This document shows, piece after piece, positions 1 through 5,614 of a stretch of 5,614 bases of DNA. The translations under genes and the position numbers were made by a program. The stretch spans positions 1 to 5,614 of the forward strand of contig JAGFXQ010000240.1 in NCBI GenBank assembly GCA_017861355.1, in the 5' to 3' direction. This DNA is from Bacillota bacterium. Its GTDB lineage: Bacteria > Bacillota > Clostridia > Lachnospirales > Lachnospiraceae. Position 1 is the stretch's first letter; each line of letters begins with the position of its first letter. The notes beneath the pieces were generated by a model. It was not told the origin of the DNA. It saw only the letters and a list, made by a program, of their open reading frames with translations, and searched no databases.

Positions 1-1048
1 ATCCATTCTGCTTTAGCTCATCCAGATTCTCTCCCAGTGTCTTCCCAGTCACTGTCATAACCTCCAAATGAAGGCTCTCCTTGATCTCCTCCATGATTGC
101 AGGAACGCCACCGGCATAATGAAAATACTGAGCAGGCCAGGTACCGCTTGGTCGGATATTCAGCAGATAATGGGCTCCCCGGTGCAAGCGATCAAAGCTT
201 TCACTGTCTAAGTCTATACCGAATTCATGTGCAATTGCCGGCAGATGCATCAAGGTATTGGTGGAGCCGGAGATGGCTGCATGAACCATGACAGCATTCT
301 CAAAGGAATGCAGTGTTACAATATCTCTGGGCTTTTGATCCTGCTTCGCCAGCGCTACGGATCGTTTGCCAGCCTGATAAGCATATTCCAACAGCTCTTC
401 ACTTGTGGCAGGAAGTAACGCACTTCCCGGCAACATGAGTCCTAAGGCTTCCGCCATAATCTGCATGGTAGCCGCGGTTCCCATGAAGGAGCAGGCTCCA
501 CAAGAGGGACAGGCATGATGTTTATAATACAGGAATTCTTCTTTCGTTATCTCTCCGCGCTGATACTTTGCGCTATAGGTTCCGATCTGTTCCAAGGTTA
601 GCAGGTCCGGTCCGGCATCCATTACACCACCAGTCATGATAATCGAAGGAATATTGATTCTGCCGATTGCCATCAGGTGCGCCGGTACTGCTTTATCACA
701 ACTGGAGAGGAATACTCCGCTGTCGAAGGGTGTAGCACCTGCATGGATCTCAATCAGATTGGCTATCGTATCCCGGGAAGCCAGAGAATAATTGATTCCG
801 TCATGCCCTTGCGCCATTCCGTCACAGATATCGGTTGCGAAATATCTCGCTCCTTTTCCTCCCTGTTCTTCTATCCCATCCACTGCTTTGTTGACCAGGG
901 ACAGTAGGTGGGCACTCCCGGGATGACTATCCCCGAAGGTACTCTCCACCAGAACCTGCGGCTTATCCAGATCCTCCAGACTCCAACCCATACCTAACTT
1001 TAACGGATCCATCTCCGGCGCTATTTGCCTTATCTCCTGACTCTTCAC
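1..1048 (-). CDS. IlvD/Edd-family dehydratase, YjhG/YagF-like (predicted sugar-acid dehydratase), 3' end outside window
   Basis: The frame is open from a GTG start to the window edge, giving 349 residues; family members are roughly 570-655 residues long, so the C-terminal domain is missing here. IlvD/Edd enzymes are iron-sulfur, Mg-dependent dehydratases that turn sugar acids or dihydroxy acids into 2-keto acids. Visible motifs are ICDGMAQGHDG (about 74-84), SSCDK (115-119, with the second cluster Cys at 117 and the Lys that is carbamylated in IlvD), ACPSCGACSF (179-188) and EALGLMLPGSAL (200-211). The first cluster Cys of IlvD (PCN.HL) is replaced: the text reads HPGSAHL at 42-48. Together with the N-terminal GMGW stretch and the MTVTGKTLGENL region, this places it nearer E. 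coli YjhG/YagF (D-xylonate dehydratases) than biosynthetic IlvD, judged from remembered sequences. The start is firm: an in-frame TAG lies just upstream and GGAGG sits 7 nt before GTG. It overlaps the glgA2 stop by four bases (GTGA), so translation is probably coupled. The substrate is unknown. Confidence 0.88.
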   Translation of the reverse strand, partial: MKSQEIRQIAPEMDPLKLGMGWSLEDLDKPQVLVESTFGDSHPGSAHLLSLVNKAVDGIEEQGGKGARYFATDICDGMAQGHDGINYSLASRDTIANLIEIHAGATPFDSGVFLSSCDKAVPAHLMAIGRINIPSIIMTGGVMDAGPDLLTLEQIGTYSAKYQRGEITKEEFLYYKHHACPSCGACSFMGTAATMQIMAEALGLMLPGSALLPATSEELLEYAYQAGKRSVALAKQDQKPRDIVTLHSFENAVMVHAAISGSTNTLMHLPAIAHEFGIDLDSESFDRLHRGAHYLLNIRPSGTWPAQYFHYAGGVPAIMEEIKESLHLEVMTVTGKTLGENLDELKQNG

Positions 1049-2553
1049 GTTGCTTCCTCCACTAATCTAGTCCTTGCTTTATCTGCTTTGTCTGCTTTGT
1101 CTGCTTTGTCTGTTTTGTCTGCTTTGTCTGTTTTGTCTGCTTTCGCTTTTTGTTTCTTTTCAAACATAGCATCAAAATGCTTTTTATATTCCTCTACGCT
1201 TCGCTTCCAAGAGGAATCATACGTCATACAATTATTGATGTAGTGAGCCCAGTCCGGAGAATGATACGCATTGAGCGCCCGGTTCAGAGCCTCATTCAAA
1301 GCTTGTCCGCTCCATTCCTTCATATAGAAGCCATTGGAGTTCTCTGGATTCTCCCTGTCATCGATGACGGTATCTTTCAGTCCTCCCACCGGATTGACGA
1401 TCGGCACCGCACCATACCTCATGGCATAGAGCTGACCAAGACCGCAGGGTTCGAAGAGGGAAGGCATCAGATAGATATCTGCTCCTGCGTAGATTCTCTT
1501 CGCTGTGGTGGCAGAGTATTCAAAGTCTACTGCGATACTTTCGGGATAACCGGCGGTAATGCTGGCCAATAAACCTTGATAATATGGGTTACCGGAACCC
1601 AGTATCATCAATTGAAGCTTACTAAAATCGAAAAAGCTGATTGCTTTGAGAAGGATATCAATCCCTTTTGCATAATCCAGGCGGGTAATCATAGCAACCA
1701 GAGGCCGATCATCCTCCGGCAACTTATAATGCTCTCGGAGCCAGGTCCGGTTTTTACTTTTCTCCCCTATGTGGTTACTGTCAAAAGGATGAATCAGTTC
1801 ATTCACTGCCATTGGATTATAATGCTCGGTGTCTATTCCATTCAGAATACCCACCATCGCATCCTCACGCTGTTCGATTAGTCCCGTCATACCGCAGCCC
1901 TGTTCCGGCCTCTTAATCTCCTCACAGTAACCCGGACTTACCGTAGTAAGCAGGTCAGAATACAGAATACCGGCCTTCATAAAATTCAGCCATTCCGGCC
2001 ATCCAAGCGCATATTGTTCCTTCATGTTGATCCATCCGTTCAGATAGGAGGCAGGAATATAACCATGATAGGAGATATTGTGTATCGTGAATACCGTCTT
2101 AATCTTAGGAAATTCTTTCTTGATCAGTAATGGCAACATACCTGTATGCCAGTCATTGGCATGAATGATGTCCGGTATGAAGTCCATTCTTTTGATCAGC
2201 TCCACGACCGCCATACAGAAGAAAAAGTAACGTACTCCATCATCCTCATATCCATATAGGTTATCCCGGCGGAAGTACCGATCATTGGTTATAAAATAAG
2301 TTACAAGATCATTGCTTTTACTATCCGTCTTAACAACACAGGTTTCAAAGCCCTGCTCCATCGCTACCGGATAGTCCGTAATATATTGAAATACTCCCTC
2401 TACTGCTTTGTGATTTGGCATAACTCTTCGTATCTCATAGTCTCCGCTCTCCTGTAAGGCTTTGGGGAAGCTTCTCCCCACCTCTCCCAAGCCTCCGGCG
2501 TTTGCATAGGGCGAAATCTCTGCTGCCACATAGAGCAGCTTTCTTTTTCTCAT
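1045..2553 (-). CDS. glgA: Second glycogen synthase (GT5 family), diverged paralogue with repeat tail
   Basis: A predicted ADP-glucose:alpha-1,4-glucan glucosyltransferase paralogue of 502 residues; the family is usually about 480. The N-terminal GT5 domain contains ANDWHTG (132-138; Asn as in plant starch synthases) and FTIHN (His158, matching E. coli His161). The C-terminal domain contains TRLDYAKG (Arg291 and Lys296, matching E. coli Arg300 and Lys305), Tyr346 and LFEPCGL (Glu368, matching Glu377). The N-terminal nucleotide-sugar motif is abnormal: NAGGLGEV at 18-25 instead of KTGGLADV, so the Lys is Asn18 and the Asp is Glu24. Residues after about 464 are an added tail of (A/T)DK repeats ending LVEEAT. 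I start at 2553 because GGAGG lies 7 nt upstream. An in-frame ATG at 2577, overlapping the end of glgA1 by 8 bp, would add eight residues but has no good ribosome site. The gene follows glgA1 and overlaps the downstream dehydratase. Activity with ADP-glucose is plausible but uncertain. Confidence 0.92.
   Translation of the reverse strand: MRKRKLLYVAAEISPYANAGGLGEVGRSFPKALQESGDYEIRRVMPNHKAVEGVFQYITDYPVAMEQGFETCVVKTDSKSNDLVTYFITNDRYFRRDNLYGYEDDGVRYFFFCMAVVELIKRMDFIPDIIHANDWHTGMLPLLIKKEFPKIKTVFTIHNISYHGYIPASYLNGWINMKEQYALGWPEWLNFMKAGILYSDLLTTVSPGYCEEIKRPEQGCGMTGLIEQREDAMVGILNGIDTEHYNPMAVNELIHPFDSNHIGEKSKNRTWLREHYKLPEDDRPLVAMITRLDYAKGIDILLKAISFFDFSKLQLMILGSGNPYYQGLLASITAGYPESIAVDFEYSATTAKRIYAGADIYLMPSLFEPCGLGQLYAMRYGAVPIVNPVGGLKDTVIDDRENPENSNGFYMKEWSGQALNEALNRALNAYHSPDWAHYINNCMTYDSSWKRSVEEYKKHFDAMFEKKQKAKADKTDKADKTDKADKADKADKARTRLVEEAT
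1056..1060 (-). promoter_or_regulatory. Ribosome binding site of the dehydratase gene, inside glgA2
   Basis: GGAGG on the minus strand, 7 nt before the GTG start at 1048. It lies within the last codons of glgA2 (Val-Glu-Glu), so ribosomes finishing glgA2 pass over it and end at the overlapping GTGA. This supports translational coupling and fixes the start of the dehydratase. Confidence 0.8.
1076..1147 (-). repeat. 9-bp tandem repeat, about eight units, coding the GlgA2 tail
   Basis: Eight head-to-tail 9-bp units with plus-strand consensus GCTTTGTCT. The outermost two are degenerate, and two inner units have GTTTTGTCT. In the glgA2 frame the array encodes a run of Ala-Asp-Lys and Thr-Asp-Lys triplets (roughly residues 470-493). 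Because the unit is a multiple of three, loss or gain of copies would change tail length without a frameshift, so the locus may vary between strains. The peptide is highly charged and low in complexity, probably disordered or a simple helix. It is not a known domain. Confidence 0.93.
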
Positions 2554-2560
2554 ATTGTTG

Positions 2561-2565
2561 CCTCC
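2561..2565 (-). promoter_or_regulatory. Ribosome binding site deciding the glgA2 start
   Basis: GGAGG lies 7 nt upstream of the ATG at 2553 and downstream of the alternative ATG at 2577. It therefore favours the shorter protein beginning MRKRKLLYVAAE, which also aligns with the usual GT5 N-terminus. Confidence 0.75.
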
Positions 2566-2569
2566 GGTA

Positions 2570-4096
2570 TTATTCATTTAGCTGCGGTCTCAGCTTATTG
2601 TATAACTCCATGTATTTACCGGATGGAATATCCCAGCTATTATCACAAGACATGGCTGCCTTAACCAGCTTTGTACGCAGAGTCTTCTTCTTGTAGATTG
2701 CCAAGGCTCTCTGTATTGTATAAAGCATATCATGTGCGTTATAGTTCGTAAAGCTAAAACCGTTTCCTTCTCCGCTTGCTTCATTATAAGAATTAACCGT
2801 GTCCTTCAAACCTCCCGTCTCTCTGACGATCGGCAGGGTTCCATACCTCATACTGATTAGTTGTCCCAAACCGCAGGGTTCAAACAGGGAAGGCATAAGG
2901 AAGAAATCCGAAGCTGCATAGATTCTCTGGGCTCTGGGATCACTGTAGGCTATTTTAACCGATACCTTTCCCGGATACCGGTGAACTGCATTCTTGAAGA
3001 GTTCCTCATACTTCTTATCACCATTACCGAGGATTACAAATTGAACATCCTCCTGCATGATCTCATCAAAGACACATTCAATCAGGGCCAAGCCCTTTTG
3101 GTCCGTCAAGCGGGATACCAGTCCGATCATCGGAACATCTTCATTCACACTAAGACCTAAGCTTTTCTGAAGTTCTGCTTTATTCACAAGCTTATCCTTC
3201 AGTGTAGACTTCGTATAATTCTTATAAAGGAATATATCCGTCTTGGGATTAAACTGTTCATAATCAATTCCGTTTACGATACCGCTTAAGTCTCTCTCTC
3301 TAGCTTTCAGTAGTCCCTCCAGGCGTTCACCATAATAGGGATATTTGATCTCTTCTGCATAGGTATCACTCACGGTTGTGATTAGATTGGTATAAACCAG
3401 AGCCCCTTTCATGAAGCTGCCGGCGCCGTAAAACTCCAGCTTATCATTCGTAAAATATTCATCTCCCAGTCCAAACCAGTCCTTCATCTCGGAGATGCCA
3501 TAGACACCCTGGAACTTGAGGTTATGGATGGTGAACATGGTACGAATATCACAGTAACGATCCAGGCCCCGGTACTGCGCTTCCAGAAGCACCGGTACCA
3601 TTCCGGCCTGCCAGTCGTGGCAGTGAATAATATCCGGAGTAAAACTCAGATGAGGTATCGCCTCCAGTACTGCCCTGCAAAAGAAAGCAAACCGTTCCGC
3701 ATCATCTCCATAGCCATAACAGTTATCCCTCTTGAAGTAGAATTCATTATCTATGAAATAATAAGTAATGCCTCGGTATACTGTCTGCTCTATTCCGCAG
3801 TACAGAGTCCTCCAGCCCAAATTAACATAGAAATGGCAAAGGTGTTCGATTGTAATATTATTCTCACTCAGAATATCAGTCAGTGTCTTCTTTTCTTCGC
3901 TTTCTTCCCATAGCCCGGTACTCTCGTCCTTCACAAGCTTCTTGGATTTACCGGCAAATTCATACTTTGGCATGATTACTCTCACATCGGCACCTCGTTT
4001 TGCAAGTGCCGGCGGCAAACCTCCGATCACATCAGCCAAACCACCGGTTTTTGCAAAGGGACTCGCCTCGGATGCGACCATAAGAATCTTTTTCAT
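2570..4096 (-). CDS. glgA: Glycogen synthase (ADP-glucose, GT5 family), canonical copy
   Basis: Transfers glucose from ADP-glucose to the non-reducing end of an alpha-1,4-glucan in the cytoplasm; 508 residues. All the GT5 residues I could place against E. coli GlgA are present: KTGGLADV at 16-23 (Lys16 and Asp22), HDWQAG at 160-165, FTIHN with His191, NGID with Asn275, SRLTDQKG with Arg329 and Lys334, Tyr384, and FEPCGL with Glu406. Compared with E. coli GlgA (477 residues) it is longer by nearly 30 residues between about 47 and 110. The extra sequence is a charged stretch around 53-85, rich in Glu, Lys and Asp, that the second synthase lacks. The ATG start follows AAAGGAG with 6 nt spacing, 21 bp after the glgD stop. 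It lies directly upstream of glgA2 in what looks like the same operon. The function is well supported. Confidence 0.97.
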   Translation of the reverse strand: MKKILMVASEASPFAKTGGLADVIGGLPPALAKRGADVRVIMPKYEFAGKSKKLVKDESTGLWEESEEKKTLTDILSENNITIEHLCHFYVNLGWRTLYCGIEQTVYRGITYYFIDNEFYFKRDNCYGYGDDAERFAFFCRAVLEAIPHLSFTPDIIHCHDWQAGMVPVLLEAQYRGLDRYCDIRTMFTIHNLKFQGVYGISEMKDWFGLGDEYFTNDKLEFYGAGSFMKGALVYTNLITTVSDTYAEEIKYPYYGERLEGLLKARERDLSGIVNGIDYEQFNPKTDIFLYKNYTKSTLKDKLVNKAELQKSLGLSVNEDVPMIGLVSRLTDQKGLALIECVFDEIMQEDVQFVILGNGDKKYEELFKNAVHRYPGKVSVKIAYSDPRAQRIYAASDFFLMPSLFEPCGLGQLISMRYGTLPIVRETGGLKDTVNSYNEASGEGNGFSFTNYNAHDMLYTIQRALAIYKKKTLRTKLVKAAMSCDNSWDIPSGKYMELYNKLRPQLNE

Positions 4097-4102
4097 TACA
4101 AG

Positions 4103-4109
4103 CTCCTTT
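4103..4109 (-). promoter_or_regulatory. Ribosome binding site of glgA1
   Basis: AAAGGAG on the minus strand, 6 nt before the ATG at 4096, in the 21-bp gap after the glgD stop. The gap has no room for a separate promoter or terminator, which supports co-transcription of glgD and glgA1. Confidence 0.75.
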
Positions 4110-4117
4110 CTAACCTA

Positions 4118-5239
4118 CTAAATCACGGCACCCTTACGAATGACAACAGGATAGCATTCCTGACCTACCAGATGCTTACCCTTGCGAATAATGACATCCT
4201 TATCAAGGATTACATTTTCCAGAACCACCTTTTCCTGTATCTCTGCATCCTGCATAATGACACTATTCTTAACTATCGCTCCCTCCGCGATCTTCACACC
4301 TCGGAACAGTACACAGTTTTCTACATGTCCATTAATTACACAGCCGTCTGCGACTAGGGAGTTCTGTGCCTTTGCATTGTCACCGTATTTCGCAGGAACC
4401 TCATCGCGGACCTTCGTATAGATCTTGCCATTACGATGGAACAGCTCATAGAACTTCTCCGGACTGAATAATTCCAGGTTATGTTTGAAATAAGATTGGA
4501 TACTGTCTATATTCGCCAGATAGCCATCATAGGAGTAGCCAACTATTTTCAGCTTACTCAAATTACGTACCAGCACATCCTTACTGAAGTCAAAGAGACC
4601 TCTTGCCTCGCATTCGCTAATCAGATATTCAAATAATCGCTTCTCGATAATATACATCTCCATACTGAGTTTATTTGAACTCGGATTCGTCGGCTTAACT
4701 TCAATGTCGATCACCCGATGATTCTCATCCGTCTTAATCACCGTATGCTTTGACAGCTCTTCCCTAGTCGCATGTTTCATCTCCTTATAAATCACAGTAA
4801 TGTCTGCATTATTATCCTTATGGAATTCCATCGCTTCCGTGTAGGTCAGGTTACAAACCATGGAGCTTCCGGAGAGTATCACATACTTCTCCGGACTTTT
4901 ACGGATATAGGACATATTGCTGTGATATGCTTCGATTTCTCCATGATACCAGCCCTTATTCTCATGACTTACATAGGGAGGCAGAATGAATAAGCCTCCT
5001 TTTTTACGATCCAGATCCCACTGTTTACCGGTGTCGAGATGATCCATCAGGGAGTGATAGTTATTCTGTGTAATGATACCTACGTTAATCATCCCGGAAT
5101 TAACCATATTGGATAAAATAAAATCAATGATACGATATCTTCCACCGAAGGGCAGTGCTGCTACAGACCGTCGGAGCGTCAGCTCCTGAAGGCTGACATT
5201 ACTGTCACCGGTATAAATAATTCCCATTGTGTCTCTCAT
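4118..5239 (-). CDS. glgD: Glucose-1-phosphate adenylyltransferase subunit GlgD
   Basis: Partner subunit of GlgC in ADP-glucose pyrophosphorylase of Bacillota; known GlgC/GlgD pairs form mixed tetramers in which GlgD has little or no activity alone. The protein is 373 residues, a normal GlgD length. The nucleotidyltransferase domain fills about 1-260, with PFGGRYRIIDF at 30-40. It is followed by a C-terminal left-handed beta-helix of hexapeptide-like repeats (about 290-373, for example ENCVLFRGVKIAEGAIV). The active site is degenerate, as expected for GlgD: the glycine-rich GGxGxRL loop is replaced by GDSNVSLQEL (11-20), and the catalytic GDHIY region reads SGSSMVCN (123-130) without the Asp. 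Lys182 of the sugar-phosphate motif is kept in EVKP. GGAGG lies only 4 nt before the chosen ATG; a second in-frame ATG at residue 5 would be 16 nt away, so the first is preferred. It is followed closely by glgA1. Confidence 0.96.
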   Translation of the reverse strand: MRDTMGIIYTGDSNVSLQELTLRRSVAALPFGGRYRIIDFILSNMVNSGMINVGIITQNNYHSLMDHLDTGKQWDLDRKKGGLFILPPYVSHENKGWYHGEIEAYHSNMSYIRKSPEKYVILSGSSMVCNLTYTEAMEFHKDNNADITVIYKEMKHATREELSKHTVIKTDENHRVIDIEVKPTNPSSNKLSMEMYIIEKRLFEYLISECEARGLFDFSKDVLVRNLSKLKIVGYSYDGYLANIDSIQSYFKHNLELFSPEKFYELFHRNGKIYTKVRDEVPAKYGDNAKAQNSLVADGCVINGHVENCVLFRGVKIAEGAIVKNSVIMQDAEIQEKVVLENVILDKDVIIRKGKHLVGQECYPVVIRKGAVI

Positions 5240-5362
5240 AAATCCTCCATTCTGCCGCTTGATACGGCACTAATATTCTCAATATGATAAGCCTCTTTCG
5301 AATTTGACAGGCCTCCGATCGAAGGTCCCGTCCTTTCTTCGCGAGTTTTCTTGATTTACTAT
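5240..5362 (-). other. glgC-glgD intergenic spacer with two possible RNA hairpins
   Basis: This 123-bp gap is the only sizeable non-coding stretch and holds no gene I can support. Read on the minus strand, it contains a near-palindrome (CCTTC-GATC-GGAGG, plus-strand 5312-5325, extendable past a one-base bulge). Just before the glgD ribosome site it contains a second short stem, TGCCG with CGGCA around a 7-nt loop (plus-strand 5253-5269). Neither is followed by a U-run, so they are not typical terminators. They could be processing or translation-control elements, or chance. No clear promoter was found. Confidence 0.35.
5244..5248 (-). promoter_or_regulatory. Ribosome binding site of glgD
   Basis: GGAGG on the minus strand with a short 4-nt spacing to the ATG at 5239. 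The spacing is tight but functional in many Bacillota. It lies immediately after a small possible hairpin. Confidence 0.6.
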
Positions 5363-5614
5363 TTAAATCGCTGTCTGAAAAGATTGATAATTATCCACAT
5401 CAATCATGCTGCCCTTCTCTAACCGATAACCAGCCGGCAGTACCAAATTCTCTCCAATGACCGTAATGTTTTTATCACGCACTTCCGAATCACTATTCAT
5501 GCTGTTCTCCGGGCAGAATCCTATGTAGCTATTGTCACCGATCACTGTGTTCTCTGCAATAATTGCATTTTCAATTACTACATTGTCACCAATCTTCACA
5601 TTTGGCATTAGAAT
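5363..5614 (-). CDS. glgC: Glucose-1-phosphate adenylyltransferase GlgC, C-terminal fragment (5' end outside window)
   Basis: The frame is open to the right edge and ends in TAA, giving 83 residues of the C-terminus. The fragment is a left-handed beta-helix of hexapeptide repeats: MPNVKIGDNVVIENAIIAEN, then TVIGDNSYIG and later NITVIGENLVLPAGYRLEKG. This matches the end of GlgC, the catalytic subunit that makes ADP-glucose and pyrophosphate from ATP and glucose-1-phosphate. The catalytic domain is outside the window, so the identity rests on this beta-helix and on the position directly upstream of glgD, the normal glgCD order. The ATG at 5608 is internal to the protein and not a start. A general hexapeptide-repeat nucleotidyltransferase or acyltransferase cannot be excluded from the fragment alone, but the context makes GlgC by far the likeliest. 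Confidence 0.9.
   Translation of the reverse strand: MLMPNVKIGDNVVIENAIIAENTVIGDNSYIGFCPENSMNSDSEVRDKNITVIGENLVLPAGYRLEKGSMIDVDNYQSFQTAI

Noticed and set aside
97..907. Three short plus-strand frames over the dehydratase region
   Set aside because: They lie opposite a long open minus-strand frame with clear IlvD/Edd motifs and look like no known protein.
1076..1147. Short tandem repeats as a CRISPR-like or origin iteron array
   Set aside because: The units are 9 bp with no spacers, lie in frame inside glgA2 and encode a simple peptide repeat.
1025..1243. A plus-strand frame with a Leu-Ser-Ala repeat that looks like a membrane or signal segment
   Set aside because: It is the antisense reading of the 9-bp repeat in glgA2; it has no ribosome site and lies fully within well-supported coding sequence.
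5275..5310. Minus-strand CTGTCA and TATCAT as an internal promoter for glgD
   Set aside because: The spacing is about 15 nt and both boxes are imperfect; too weak to call.
5309..5329. The near-palindrome after glgC as an intrinsic terminator
   Set aside because: No U-run follows the stem on the minus strand, and glgD is expected to be co-transcribed with glgC.
5304..5330. TTGACA on the plus strand as a promoter -35 box
   Set aside because: No -10 element lies at suitable spacing and no plus-strand gene follows.

Overview
The window holds one co-directional gene cluster on the minus strand. It reads, in transcription order from the right edge to the left: the 3' end of glgC, then glgD, a first glycogen synthase (glgA1), a second and diverged glycogen synthase (glgA2), and the 5' two-thirds or so of an IlvD/Edd-family dehydratase of the YjhG/YagF type. 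Spacing tightens along the cluster: 123 bp between glgC and glgD, 21 bp between glgD and glgA1, about 16 bp between glgA1 and glgA2, and a 4-base GTGA overlap between glgA2 and the dehydratase. This argues for one polycistronic transcript. No RNA gene, insertion sequence, CRISPR array or convincing terminator was seen.

The likely source is a clostridial member of the Bacillota, plausibly Lachnospiraceae. The separate GlgD subunit next to GlgC is characteristic of Bacillota, the ribosome sites are strong GGAGG types, and base composition is moderate. The species cannot be named from the sequence alone.

Functionally, GlgC and GlgD would make ADP-glucose from glucose-1-phosphate and ATP (GlgC catalytic, GlgD a degenerate partner), and GlgA1 would extend the alpha-1,4-glucan. 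GlgA2 keeps most catalytic residues of the GT5 family. It has lost the ADP-glucose-binding Lys of the N-terminal KTGGL motif (Asn instead) and has Glu in place of the nearby Asp. It also carries an extra C-terminal tail made of a three-residue (Ala/Thr)-Asp-Lys repeat encoded by a 9-bp tandem DNA repeat. The last gene, translationally coupled to glgA2, encodes a predicted sugar-acid dehydratase, an unexpected partner for glycogen synthesis. No branching enzyme, phosphorylase or debranching gene lies inside the window.

The points most worth a second look are the altered nucleotide-sugar site and repeat tail of GlgA2, and the coupling of a YjhG-like dehydratase to it. Nothing here proves a new system; the rest is an ordinary glycogen operon.
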